Source: Aquiflexum lacus (GTDB lineage Bacteria > Bacteroidota > Bacteroidia > Cytophagales > Cyclobacteriaceae). From it: 64,000 nt of DNA. Of the stretch, positions 15,916-24,627 are shown piece after piece. Below the pieces are notes generated by a model, which saw only the letters and a list, made by a program, of their open reading frames with translations, ran no database searches and was not told the DNA's origin. Each line of letters starts with the position of its first letter. The first letter of the stretch is position 1. The position numbers and the translations under genes were made by a program. The stretch is from NCBI RefSeq assembly GCF_015476655.1, contig NZ_JABFHF010000003.1:186001-250000 (forward strand). Reading direction: 5' to 3'.

Positions 15916-16506
15916 TTATTCAACTGTCAGGGTAATATCATCGAAGTAAACTTTTCCTGTTGTTCTCGGACCCATTACGAGATACACCATAATAAAGTCA
16001 ATGTCTTTTGGAACGCTGGGTAGTGTGATTGCCAAAGGTTCCCAATCAAAAGTACCAAAAACCCGAAATCTATTTTGAGAGCTCAAAAATCTATTGATGG
16101 TTGTGCCTTCGCTATCCTCTACAGGAAACATTCTGATCGAAATATAAATGTTACTGTTGGGGCCTTTTAATTCAACATTTTCACCTTTTAAATGAGTGCG
16201 AAGGGTCAAACGCCTTCCCTCAGAAGGCATGGGACCATTGTATGATTGCCTCCATATTGAAGTATTTACATTGAGGCTATCCTGATTTTCAATAAATAAT
16301 GACCTGTTTCCGGAAAGAAAAATCTCTTGACTGACTCCTAAGGAAAATCCTTCATTTGCGACAGGTACCCAAGGAGACACTGAATCTGGTGAGCGTGAAA
16401 TGTCCGTATTCCGAAGGAGTTGGGAGTTGGCAGGTAACCCATCTCTACTTAAATCGCATTGGAAAAACAGTAGAGAAATAGATATTAAGAGCAACCCTTT
16501 TTTCAT
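15916..16506 (-). CDS. Putative lipoprotein with carbohydrate-binding-like fold
   Basis: A 196-residue protein. Its N-terminus MKKGLLLISISLLFFQCDLS fits a lipoprotein signal with Cys17 as the acylated residue. The mature part is beta-rich and ends GKVYFDDITLTVE, a pattern typical of jelly-roll modules resembling carbohydrate-binding domains. I do not recognise a named family. It is transcribed leftward, divergent from the ceramidase-like gene, from a 117-base shared upstream region. A short diverged copy of its C-terminal codons follows the stop. Location at the outer membrane is inferred from the lipobox. Confidence 0.75.
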   Translation of the reverse strand: MKKGLLLISISLLFFQCDLSRDGLPANSQLLRNTDISRSPDSVSPWVPVANEGFSLGVSQEIFLSGNRSLFIENQDSLNVNTSIWRQSYNGPMPSEGRRLTLRTHLKGENVELKGPNSNIYISIRMFPVEDSEGTTINRFLSSQNRFRVFGTFDWEPLAITLPSVPKDIDFIMVYLVMGPRTTGKVYFDDITLTVE

Positions 16507-16623
16507 ATGGAAAAGATAATAGACCTATCCCAAAAAACGGATATAGATCAGGTAAGTTTTAACATTTTTTTTTTAAATATTTTTAATTCTATATTGTAAT
16601 ATGATCCCAAGACCCTTTGACGT

Positions 16624-18180
16624 ATGAAAAAATGGCTAAAGGTAAGTTTGATATTGCTATTGGCTCTTGCAGTTATTTTTATTTCTTATACTTTATATCA
16701 ATTTAGGGACCGACATAAGGGATATGAGGTCGATATAAAGATCAATGCTGCCCATTCTGAAGAAATCAAAGCCGGGTTTTCAAAGGTAGACATTACCCCA
16801 ACATATTTTGACACTTGGACAGATCACAATGGAGATGCCCGTTTCAGTGAGAAAGATGGGGATGTTTACCAAGATCGAAATGGCAACGGGCAATTTGATC
16901 CCATCTATTTGGCAGGTTTTCATCAAAACAGACCTGCTTCAGGGGTCAATGATCCTCTTTGGGCCAGAACAATGGTATTGGATGATGGTAATTCTAGGTT
17001 GGCTTTATGTGTCATTGATATGATTGGATTTGGCCACGATGATGTGGTCAATGTAAGAAAGAGATTAGAAGCATCACTCAATATCGATTATTTGATCATT
17101 TCCAGTACCCACGTGCATTCTTCGCCTGATCTGATGGGAATGTGGGGTGTAAATGAATATTCCAATGGTGTCAATGCTGATTATCTGGAGTTTGTCATGA
17201 AGGGAATACTTGAGTCAGTGGAGTCTGCCACAAATGTTCTGGAACCTGCTTATTTCAGGTTTGCAGTCGATGAAGATACTGCACATCCTTTGGTGGGTGA
17301 TACCAGAGATCCTCAGGTTTTCGATGCCAGTATTCAGATTATGCAAGCTGTATCTGTAAAGGAAGGTCGAACTTTAGGGACGCTCATGAATTGGGGAAAC
17401 CATCCTGAGACACTTTGGTCAGGAAATACGATGATCAGTTCAGATTTCCCCCATTATTTTAGGGAATATGTGGAAAATGGAATCATGGAGAAAGATAGCC
17501 TCAAACTGGAAGGTATGGGAGGCACATCAATTTTTTTAAATGGCGCACTTGGTGGTTTGATGACAACGCATCCATCTCTCCCCGTTGTAGACCCTTATTC
17601 TGGTGAGATTTTTCAGGAAGAAAACAATGATAAAATCGATGCACAAGGTAAAGCGCTTGCCAAGATTGTTTTGGAAAAATTGATAAGTGATTCCGTGGTG
17701 GAAGTAAAGAATGGAAATCTAAATATCAGGGCAAAAAGTATAGAACTCTCTTTGGATAATAAGCTTTTCAGATTGGCGGCATGGATCGGTATATTTAAAA
17801 GAGGACTAAGTTCTTGGTGGAAAATAAGATCGGAAGTGGCTGTTTGGAATTTAGGTCCGGCATCTTTCGTCCATATTCCTGGTGAACTGTATCCTGAGAT
17901 TTTGAATGGAGGTATAGAATTACCTGAGGGTGCTGACTTTGGAATAGAACCTATAGAAGTACCAGCAATAAGATCAGTCATGCCCGGTCAATTCAGGTTT
18001 TTCAATGGTATGTCCAATGATATGATTGGTTATATAGTTCCCAAAAGCCAATGGGATGAAAAACCGCCATTTACTTATGGAAGAGAAAAAAGACCCTATG
18101 GTGAAATCAATTCCCTTGGTCCTGAAACTGCACCTGTTTTACATCGAGTTGTTTTGGAATTATTGGAGGATCTTAGGTAA
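16624..18180 (+). CDS. Neutral/alkaline ceramidase-like N-terminal domain protein
   Basis: A 518-residue protein with one N-terminal hydrophobic segment (residues 5-27) serving as signal anchor or signal peptide. The mature part resembles the N-terminal catalytic domain of neutral/alkaline non-lysosomal ceramidases: AGFSKVDITP, IISSTHVHSSPDLMGMWG with zinc-ligand histidines, and the later GNHPETLW and HIPGELYPE blocks. Two Asp-rich loops near 60-100 (DHNGDARFSEKDGD and DRNGNGQFDP) look like EF-hand-type calcium sites. Full ceramidases are longer and have a C-terminal Ig-like domain, absent here. The enzyme would hydrolyse an amide or ester bond outside the cytoplasm; the actual substrate is unknown. 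Confidence 0.85.
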   Translation: MKKWLKVSLILLLALAVIFISYTLYQFRDRHKGYEVDIKINAAHSEEIKAGFSKVDITPTYFDTWTDHNGDARFSEKDGDVYQDRNGNGQFDPIYLAGFHQNRPASGVNDPLWARTMVLDDGNSRLALCVIDMIGFGHDDVVNVRKRLEASLNIDYLIISSTHVHSSPDLMGMWGVNEYSNGVNADYLEFVMKGILESVESATNVLEPAYFRFAVDEDTAHPLVGDTRDPQVFDASIQIMQAVSVKEGRTLGTLMNWGNHPETLWSGNTMISSDFPHYFREYVENGIMEKDSLKLEGMGGTSIFLNGALGGLMTTHPSLPVVDPYSGEIFQEENNDKIDAQGKALAKIVLEKLISDSVVEVKNGNLNIRAKSIELSLDNKLFRLAAWIGIFKRGLSSWWKIRSEVAVWNLGPASFVHIPGELYPEILNGGIELPEGADFGIEPIEVPAIRSVMPGQFRFFNGMSNDMIGYIVPKSQWDEKPPFTYGREKRPYGEINSLGPETAPVLHRVVLELLEDLR

Positions 18181-18337
18181 GAGTTGAGCATTAGAGTTTT
18201 GAATACATGATTGGGAATAGCCAATCTATCTCAGGTGAAATTTTGATCAAAATATCTATCAATATCAAATATCCATAAATATCATTATTTTCCCTTTCCA
18301 ATTTTCACATACCCAAAAACGCTTAACCAATTCCACC

Positions 18338-19195
18338 ATGCAAGACAGCATTTTGACAGCAGTTTTTCTTCCTTTGGCCCTGGCATTTATTATGCTGGGT
18401 ATGGGCTTATCACTTTCCATTAAAGACTTTAAGAACATCTTTGTTTATCCCAAAGCCATGATTCTTGGCTTGACAAACCAACTGATTTTGTTGCCCATTT
18501 TTGGTTTTGCCCTTGCCCAGGTTTTTGGGCTGACAGGTGCAATGGCAGTGGGAGTGATGATTTTGGCCGCTTGTCCAGGAGGTGCTACTTCGAACCTGAT
18601 TACCCACCTCTCCAAGGGTGATATTGCGCTTTCGATAAGCCTTACCGCGGTAAGTTCTTTAATTACGATTATTACCATTCCGATCATAGTCAATTTTGCC
18701 ATTGCTTTTTTTGGAGAGGAGGGGAGTATCAAACTTCCGGTATTAGAGACAATTATTCAAATTATGGGTGTGACTGTAGTACCGGTTTCTATTGGGATGT
18801 TTTTAAAGAAGAGATTTCCAATTTTGGCCATTAAAGCCGATAGGCCTGTTAGGATAGCTTCAGCTGTGATATTTGCCGCGGTACTGATAGCAGCCATTCT
18901 CAAAGAGAGGGATTCGATTGTTGAATATTTTATCCTTACTGGACCGATAATGCTTTCCTTGAATGTACTGACCTTGATAGTCGGCTTCTTTTTGGCTACC
19001 GTTTTCCTACTTCCTAAAAGGCAAAGACTTACAGTTTCTATAGAATCCGGAATTCAGAATGGAACTTTGGGTATCATGATTGCCGCAACATTGTTGAAAA
19101 ATTCCGAGATGACTATTCCAATTGCTATTTATAGTTTGATTATGTTTATCACTTCAGCAGTCATCATTTTTTGGGCTAATAAGAAAAAGGCTTAA
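18338..19195 (+). CDS. Bile acid:sodium symporter (BASS) family transporter
   Basis: A 285-residue membrane protein with about nine to ten hydrophobic segments and the family block GVMILAACPGGATSNLITHL near residue 68, followed by SKGDIALSISLTAVSS. BASS proteins use a sodium gradient to import organic anions; bacterial members carry diverse substrates, and bile acids should not be assumed. The EIQNGTLGIM-like segment near the end (ESGIQNGTLGIMIAATLL) is also typical. The gene converges with the truC gene, their 3' ends overlapping by 20 bases. The 157 bases upstream are AT-rich and contain low-complexity ATATC repeats. Confidence 0.92.
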   Translation: MQDSILTAVFLPLALAFIMLGMGLSLSIKDFKNIFVYPKAMILGLTNQLILLPIFGFALAQVFGLTGAMAVGVMILAACPGGATSNLITHLSKGDIALSISLTAVSSLITIITIPIIVNFAIAFFGEEGSIKLPVLETIIQIMGVTVVPVSIGMFLKKRFPILAIKADRPVRIASAVIFAAVLIAAILKERDSIVEYFILTGPIMLSLNVLTLIVGFFLATVFLLPKRQRLTVSIESGIQNGTLGIMIAATLLKNSEMTIPIAIYSLIMFITSAVIIFWANKKKA

Positions 19196-19913
19196 TCCCG
19201 TCTGACTGCAGGTTTAAATATACCAGAGTTTTTAGAAAATGATCAGGCAAATCTGCTTGTAAATTGATTTCCTGATTGGAGTAAGGATGAGTGAATTTTA
19301 ATTTCCAAGCGTGCAGTAACATATTTTCCAATCCGAATTGCACTCTGAAAAAATTGTTCTGTTTGTTATCTCCATGAGTAGAATCTCCGATGACATAATG
19401 ACGTGCATGTGCCATATGCCTTCTTATTTGATGCATCCTGCCGGTATGTGGATATACTTTCAAAAGTGAATACCTGCTTGTTGGGTATTTTGGTGAAGAG
19501 GAGAAAGGTATTTTTGATTGGGCCAGAGACCAATAGGAAGTTTGGGCTTCCTGCAGTTCCCCAATCAATTTTTTCTTTAAGGGATGATTGATGACCCCAT
19601 GCTTATCTTCCATATAACCACGGACGATGCAGAGGTAAAATTTTTCTACCTCAGTAGTTGGAAAAAGGGGCTGAAGTAATGAAGCAGCTTCTGATGATTT
19701 GGCAAATACCAAAACCCCACTTGTCGGTCTATCAATTCGGTGCAGTGGATAAACCTTTTGCCCAATTTGATCACGTAATATTTGGAGAGCAAATAGGGTT
19801 TCTTCATCATTAGCTATATTGGTTTTGTGTACCAATAAACCTGCAGGTTTATTGATTCCAATATAAAAATCATCTTCAAAAAGTATCTCTAAAACTGGTT
19901 TTTCTAAAGTCAT
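19176..19913 (-). CDS. truC: tRNA pseudouridine synthase, TruC-like
   Basis: A 245-residue RluA-family pseudouridine synthase without an S4 domain. The catalytic Asp is in LHRIDRPTSGVLVFAKSSEA near residue 77, preceded by NKPAGLLVHKTN and followed by TGRMHQIRRHMAHARH and IGDSTHGDN. The pattern RDQIGQ before the motif and the overall length match TruC, which modifies U65 in certain tRNAs, including tRNA-Asp in E. coli. RluA or RluC-like function cannot be fully excluded. It overlaps the convergent transporter gene by 20 bases. Upstream lies a large perfect inverted repeat. Confidence 0.88.
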   Translation of the reverse strand: MTLEKPVLEILFEDDFYIGINKPAGLLVHKTNIANDEETLFALQILRDQIGQKVYPLHRIDRPTSGVLVFAKSSEAASLLQPLFPTTEVEKFYLCIVRGYMEDKHGVINHPLKKKLIGELQEAQTSYWSLAQSKIPFSSSPKYPTSRYSLLKVYPHTGRMHQIRRHMAHARHYVIGDSTHGDNKQNNFFRVQFGLENMLLHAWKLKFTHPYSNQEINLQADLPDHFLKTLVYLNLQSDGIKPFSY

Positions 19914-20005
19914 TTATATTATTTTTAAATTTTTCATTAATGCAAAGTAACTCTTCCCTTCCAATCTTCTTTTTTAAAGTGAGAATTTTAATGATGCCAA
20001 TTACA

Positions 20006-20058
20006 TTTTTACCAAAAGGGCAAAAGTTCGCTTTGAGCTTTTGCCCTTTTGGTAAAAA
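20006..20058. repeat. 21-bp perfect inverted repeat between divergent genes
   Basis: Bases 20006-20026 (core ACCAAAAGGGCAAAAG) pair perfectly with 20038-20058 (core CTTTTGCCCTTTTGGT) around an 11-base loop. It lies between the divergent truC and S10 peptidase genes, so it is not placed to terminate either. Confidence 0.85.
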
Positions 20059-20157
20059 TTATCCCACTTATCCTTTTCACAAATCAATCTATATAATTCC
20101 TAATGACTGTTTTAAGAGATCAATTATCTTAGTCAAAGAATAAGACTTAGATCGAAT

Positions 20158-21639
20158 ATGAAAAAACAATTATTGACCGTATGCCTGTTTCTCATCTCCA
20201 TGTCATTTGCTTTTTCGCAAGAGACTAGAGAAATTAAGGTAGAATCCGCTTCAGTGACCAATGGAGAAGTAACCATCAAAGGAAAAAGGGTGCCCTACAA
20301 GGCTACCGCAGGAACCATGCCTGTTTGGAATGAAGACGGTAAGCCAATTGCCACTTTGTTTTTTACTTACTATGAGAGAACTGATATCAGTGATAAAGCA
20401 GCTCGACCATTGGTTTTTTCTTTCAACGGTGGCCCAGGCTCTGGATCCCTTTGGATGCACCTAGCCTATACAGGTCCCTACAAATTGAATATTGATGATG
20501 AAGGAAACCCGCTACAACCTTATGGGGTAAGTCAAAATCCCCATTCCATTTTGGATGTTGCGGATATCGTTTATATAGACCCTGTCAATACCGGATACTC
20601 CAGAATTCTTGATAAAGAAACTCCCAGATCCACTTTTTTTGGAATCAATTCAGATATCAAATATTTGGCAGATTGGGTCAAGACCTTTGTGACAAGACAA
20701 AACAGATGGCCTTCGCCGAAATATCTAATTGGAGAAAGTTATGGTACAACACGTGTGGCAGGTTTGGTGCACGAATTACAAAATTCCCATTGGATGTATT
20801 TCAACGGGGTAGTTTTGGTATCACCAACTCCTATGGGATTGGAAAGAAGCGGTCCGGTTGCCAAAGCCAATTACCTTCCCTATTATGCTGCAACTTCTTG
20901 GTATCATAAAGTCCTTCCTTCAGACCTTCAAAGTAGGGATTTGGATGATATTCTCCCTGAAGTGGAAAAATATACTTTAGATGTCCTCATTCCTGCTATT
21001 TCAAAAGGGGGTTCCTTAGATCCTGCTGAAAGAAAAGCAATAGCCAAAAAAATGGCTTATTATTCAGGCTTGAGTGAGCAGGTGATTTTGAACCATGCTT
21101 TAGCTGTCCCTACCAGTTTTTATTGGAAAGAATTGATGCGTGATAAAGGTTTTACTGTTGGAAGGCTTGATAGTCGGTACAGGGGAATAGACCAAACCGA
21201 TGCAGGGGAGCGATATGATTATGACCCGGCTTTGACTTCCTGGAACCATGCCTTTTCTCCTGCCATGAATTACTATGCTAAAAACGTATTGAAATTTGAT
21301 ACTGATTTGACCTATAATTTATTCGGCCCGGTGCATCCATGGGACAGAAGCAATGAAAATACAGGTATGCAATTGGCTCAGGCCATGTTACAGAATCCAT
21401 ATCTTCATGTGATGACCCAATCAGGGTATTTTGATGGAGGTACGGATTACTTCAATGCCAAATACAACATGTGGCAAATGGATCCTGCTGGTAAAATGCA
21501 GGATAGGTTAAGTTTCAAAGGCTATAGAAGCGGTCACATGATGTACCTGCGTGCCGAAGATTTAGCCACTTCCAACGAAGACATTAGACAGTTTATCCAA
21601 AAGACTTTGCCGGGTAAAGGAGTTCCTGCGAAGTATTGA
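20158..21639 (+). CDS. Secreted serine carboxypeptidase, S10 family
   Basis: A 493-residue protein with a Sec signal peptide (residues 1-20, ending FAFSQ). The S10 signatures are NGGPGSG at 90-96 for the oxyanion hole and GESYG at 192-196 with nucleophile Ser194. The catalytic Asp probably lies in SGYFDGGTDY and the His in RSGHMMYLR near the C-terminus. These enzymes remove C-terminal residues at acidic pH; in Bacteroidota they are periplasmic or outer-membrane-associated. It is a single gene with its own strong terminator immediately downstream. Confidence 0.93.
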   Translation: MKKQLLTVCLFLISMSFAFSQETREIKVESASVTNGEVTIKGKRVPYKATAGTMPVWNEDGKPIATLFFTYYERTDISDKAARPLVFSFNGGPGSGSLWMHLAYTGPYKLNIDDEGNPLQPYGVSQNPHSILDVADIVYIDPVNTGYSRILDKETPRSTFFGINSDIKYLADWVKTFVTRQNRWPSPKYLIGESYGTTRVAGLVHELQNSHWMYFNGVVLVSPTPMGLERSGPVAKANYLPYYAATSWYHKVLPSDLQSRDLDDILPEVEKYTLDVLIPAISKGGSLDPAERKAIAKKMAYYSGLSEQVILNHALAVPTSFYWKELMRDKGFTVGRLDSRYRGIDQTDAGERYDYDPALTSWNHAFSPAMNYYAKNVLKFDTDLTYNLFGPVHPWDRSNENTGMQLAQAMLQNPYLHVMTQSGYFDGGTDYFNAKYNMWQMDPAGKMQDRLSFKGYRSGHMMYLRAEDLATSNEDIRQFIQKTLPGKGVPAKY

Positions 21640-21647
21640 TGCCAATG

Positions 21648-21687
21648 ACCTTTGAGTGCGCCGCAGCGTACTCAAAGGTTTTTTTTT
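21648..21687 (+). terminator. Terminator of the S10 peptidase gene
   Basis: ACCTTTGAGT (21648-21657) pairs with ACTCAAAGGT (21670-21679), with GCG/GCG-rich inner bases, and is followed by nine T. Confidence 0.88.
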
Positions 21688-21867
21688 GCCTTCCTCAATT
21701 CAAACGAAAAACTTTAAATTTTCGAATTAGACTTCTCCTTGTCATTCGACCATAGGGAGAAATCTGAAAAGCCTTAGGGTTTTAGACCTCTCCTGTCGTC
21801 GAGGTGACAAGGCATGGTCCTTTTCACTGGCAATCCTTTGTTTGATGGATTGCTAGTGGCATTTAGC

Positions 21868-22743
21868 TCAAATATACCTCCCAAACTCCTCCAAACTTTT
21901 GATAGGTTCCTTCACCCCCAGCCATTCACCAATCATCTTATAAATATCCTCTTTCTTTTTCCCGGATTTGCGCATGAATTGGATAGAAGATGCCCCTGCG
22001 GATTTGGATAGCTTTTGATTTTTTGGATCTTGTAGGAGATAGTGATGATAAAAAGTATTTTGCGCAAATGTATTGGGAGCCAAATGTTCGGAAAGATATA
22101 CCTGTGCTAAAGTGGAACCAAAAAGATCTTTTCCTCTGACAATCAGATCAACCCCAAAATGTAGGTCATCGACCATCGAAGTGAATTGATAGGCAGGTAG
22201 GCCATCTTTTTTTCGGACTACAAAATCTGTCAGGATTCCGGGTAGTTTACCAACAATATGACCCTCATTAAGATCTTTGAAAGATATGTCCTGATGCATA
22301 TTTGCTTTGAGCCTCCAAGAGATCTCATTTTGATCAAAAGGCAATTTTCGGTTTCGGCAAAAACCGGTATAGTATCCTTTAGGATGCATTTTCTCCACCT
22401 TTTTTCTACTACAATCACAGGCAAAAAGCAATTGGCTTTTTTTAAGGATTTCAAGGCCTTTTGTGTATTGCTCCATCCTTTTATTTTGGGAAAAATTACT
22501 TGTGAAATCCTTTAAGTTCTTTGGACCCAAGTCATAGGGTAATTCTAAAAAATCAAGCGTATCAAAAATATCCTGAATATATCGGTTCTTTATCCTTTCC
22601 TTATCCAAGTCATCAATCCTCAATAAGACTTTTGCTTGGTGCTTCTTGGCCAAATGATAAGTTACAACAAATGAATAAACATTTCCCAAATGAAGAAATC
22701 CACTCGGAGTGGGGGCGTACCTCGTCAGCTTAAAATTTTTCAT
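21868..22743 (-). CDS. gluQ: Glutamyl-queuosine tRNA(Asp) synthetase-like protein
   Basis: A 291-residue truncated glutamyl-tRNA synthetase paralogue lacking the anticodon-binding domain, as in GluQ-RS. The HIGH-type motif is APTPSGFLHLGN (10-21), the KMSKS-type motif is KLSKS, and the zinc pattern C109-x-C111 ... Y125-x3-C129 typical of GluQ-RS is intact. GluQ-RS attaches glutamate to queuosine at position 34 of tRNA-Asp instead of to the tRNA 3' end. Two tRNA-Asp genes with the G34 anticodon GTC lie 11 kb upstream, consistent with such a substrate. The gene is transcribed alone, leftward. Confidence 0.9.
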   Translation of the reverse strand: MKNFKLTRYAPTPSGFLHLGNVYSFVVTYHLAKKHQAKVLLRIDDLDKERIKNRYIQDIFDTLDFLELPYDLGPKNLKDFTSNFSQNKRMEQYTKGLEILKKSQLLFACDCSRKKVEKMHPKGYYTGFCRNRKLPFDQNEISWRLKANMHQDISFKDLNEGHIVGKLPGILTDFVVRKKDGLPAYQFTSMVDDLHFGVDLIVRGKDLFGSTLAQVYLSEHLAPNTFAQNTFYHHYLLQDPKNQKLSKSAGASSIQFMRKSGKKKEDIYKMIGEWLGVKEPIKSLEEFGRYI

Positions 22744-23130
22744 AAAATATCTCGAACGATAGTTACAAAAATCTAAATATTATTGAGAATTTAATACCAA
22801 TACAGCTCATTTAATCGAGCACATTTGAAATTGCACCTGAAATATCTTTTCCTCATACCCATGTTTATTTTTTATATTCTTTTCAACCTTCTATTTCTGA
22901 TTTGGAATCGATTTAAAGCCCATTGCTTATAATGACCAACAAGGGCGATACTCTTGAATAGGGAAATCATCATTGGAGATTTGAAAAATCCAGCTGAAAG
23001 ACTTTGGTATAGGACTGAAAATAAAGAATTTTTGGGTACTGATTATTTTGGAAAACTGAAGAATTATCCGTGACTGAACCTGATTAATATATTTTAACGC
23101 CTTAAACTTTTCTGGTATGTCTTCCTGAAG
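22744..23130. other. Intergenic region with a short orphan coding-like frame
   Basis: AT-rich. Within it, 22936-23073 on the plus strand is an open frame of 45 codons with no start, reading IIIGDLKNPAERLWYRTENK and ending KLKNYP-stop. It has coding-like composition but I recognise no family; it may be a gene remnant. Confidence 0.35.
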
Positions 23131-23138
23131 TAACTTTG
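23131..23138 (+). promoter_or_regulatory. -7 element very close to a GTG start
   Basis: TAACTTTG matches TAnnTTTG, with TTTT at the -33 position 19 bases upstream. Transcription would start within a few bases of the GTG at 23143, suggesting a leaderless mRNA. Confidence 0.5.
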
Positions 23139-23142
23139 ATTT

Positions 23143-23919
23143 GTGAAAAAATATCTTCTCGCCCTTTTCATTTATGTTGTTCTAATACAGACCCAAGCTC
23201 AATCACAGGTCATTACCGGCAATGTCATTGAAGGTATGGATAAAGGTTTTCTTGAAAAAGTGTGGGTAATCAATCTTCAGAGAAAGGATAGCAGTTTGAC
23301 CAATGAAAGAGGATATTTTCGGGTTAAAGGTGTCAAAGGTGACAGTCTTTTGGTAACAAGACCTTATTTTATTCCCAAGAAAATTTTGGTAGGTGAGGAG
23401 ACACATATTCTTACGGAAATCTATTTGGATGCGAGAACACTTCCAAGGTTTGATTTATATGGGGAGGAGATTAAAATTCCTTTTAAGGTTGGCAATCAGT
23501 CCAGTATGAGAAGTTTGAGTGACAGACCGGCTGGTCCTGGGAAAATTTATTCAGGCCTTAGCAACAACGAAGGCCTCAATCCAGGTTTTACAATAGATGG
23601 CCCCATTTCCTACTTTATGAAGAGTGAAAGGCAAAAAAGACAGTATGCCAGGAAATTGGCCTTTATCTCACGTCAACAGAATTACCTTGATCTTATTCAG
23701 TCAGATTCAGTCATGCAGGTTCTCAAAATGGAATACAATCTGACCGACAAAGATATGGATGACCTGATCATCGAATTCAACCTCTTGCACATTGACCACC
23801 AATTTGTGGATATGGATTATGATAGGGTAGAGCGCCTGCTGATTGATTTCCTCGACCGTAGGACAAGGTACAGAAGAGAATATCCCGAAGATATGCGGAG
23901 GATAGATGGTGGGGGATGA
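23143..23919 (+). CDS. Exported protein with carboxypeptidase-like regulatory domain
   Basis: A 258-residue protein starting at GTG 23143, where the signal peptide MKKYLLALFIYVVLIQTQAQ begins. Residues about 23-105 resemble the CarboxypepD_reg-like beta sandwich (VITGNVIEGMDKG ... NERGYFRVKGVKGDSLLVT). The rest is charged and helical without a recognised domain. Such proteins are common in Bacteroidota and are probably periplasmic or outer-membrane associated; function unknown. The next in-frame ATG lies inside the mature domain, so GTG is the credible start even though the promoter element ends only four bases before it. Confidence 0.78.
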   Translation: MKKYLLALFIYVVLIQTQAQSQVITGNVIEGMDKGFLEKVWVINLQRKDSSLTNERGYFRVKGVKGDSLLVTRPYFIPKKILVGEETHILTEIYLDARTLPRFDLYGEEIKIPFKVGNQSSMRSLSDRPAGPGKIYSGLSNNEGLNPGFTIDGPISYFMKSERQKRQYARKLAFISRQQNYLDLIQSDSVMQVLKMEYNLTDKDMDDLIIEFNLLHIDHQFVDMDYDRVERLLIDFLDRRTRYRREYPEDMRRIDGGG

Positions 23920-23929
23920 TTGGATTTAG

Positions 23930-24127
23930 AACCAAGAACCAAAGCCTGCCCCGTACCGTTAGCTGTCGGCATGGGGCCCCAAGAGCCAAGTAAAAAGAAG
24001 CGAGAACCTAGAGATCTAAGATCCTTCAATTTTGAGATAATAGCCAAGAAACGAATATCAAAGGCTGTCCTGAGTTTTGGGTAACCAGGAATCTAAATCT
24101 TAAATCTAAAATCTTAAATCTAAAATT
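23930..24127. repeat. Low-complexity intergenic word repeats
   Basis: It contains AAGAGCCAAG, AAGCGAGAACC and a run of TCTTAAATCTAAAA-like words. The same vocabulary occurs at 40264-40350 and 42066-42158. Confidence 0.55.
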
Positions 24128-24130
24128 AGA

Positions 24131-24562
24131 TCACTGAGGCAACCTGTAAGCTTGTCTGGAAAGTAACTTCCAAGTAGATTTACTTTTCACCCAAACCATC
24201 ATGTTACCTATCCTGATATTTACTTTTTCCATGGCTTTGTTTTCAGCTGTTGCGACATAAATATGCGTAACAACAGCTACATTACCAGAAATGGTTATTT
24301 CCTGATTTTCCACATCTACGGCGAGGTAATCAAATGGTGTCAGACTTATGATTTCGGCAATAAAGGCATTTTTGTCCTGCACTGAGCCATTGGAATGACC
24401 GTATACCAAATCATCGGACAATAATTTCAAAAATTTAGATTCGTCGGCTTCCACTACTGCTTTTGCAAACTCCTGAACAGCTTGACTTACTTTTTCTTTT
24501 TCATCAACCATTGAGCTGAAGCCTAAGAAATAAAAAAGGGAGAGTATTAATAATGTTTTCAT
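24131..24562 (-). CDS. Exported NTF2-like (SnoaL/DUF4440) protein
   Basis: A 143-residue protein with a Sec signal peptide (about residues 1-18) and an NTF2-like cone fold typical of DUF4440/SnoaL: an N-terminal helix (KVSQAVQEFAKAVVEADESK), LLSDDLVYGHSNG, the DKNAFIAEI segment and a terminal beta sheet (KVNIRIGNMMVWVKSKSTWK). Such proteins bind or isomerise small hydrophobic or acidic ligands, but many have no known activity. It is the last gene of the leftward sugar-acid locus, 65 bases after the third enolase-superfamily gene, and a hairpin separates them. Its periplasmic location fits the other exported enzymes of the locus. Confidence 0.82.
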   Translation of the reverse strand: MKTLLILSLFYFLGFSSMVDEKEKVSQAVQEFAKAVVEADESKFLKLLSDDLVYGHSNGSVQDKNAFIAEIISLTPFDYLAVDVENQEITISGNVAVVTHIYVATAENKAMEKVNIRIGNMMVWVKSKSTWKLLSRQAYRLPQ

Positions 24563-24582
24563 TTTTTCAAATTTAAAGGAAA

Positions 24583-24606
24583 GGCTGTGTTAAAAATTTC
24601 ACAGCC
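24583..24606 (-). terminator. Hairpin between the enolase-superfamily and NTF2-like genes
   Basis: GGCTGTG and CACAGCC pair around a 10-base AT-rich loop. With a weak T-tract on the minus strand it may cause partial termination before the NTF2-like gene. Confidence 0.4.
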
Positions 24607-24627
24607 CTTCCAATTTGGATCTTCTGA

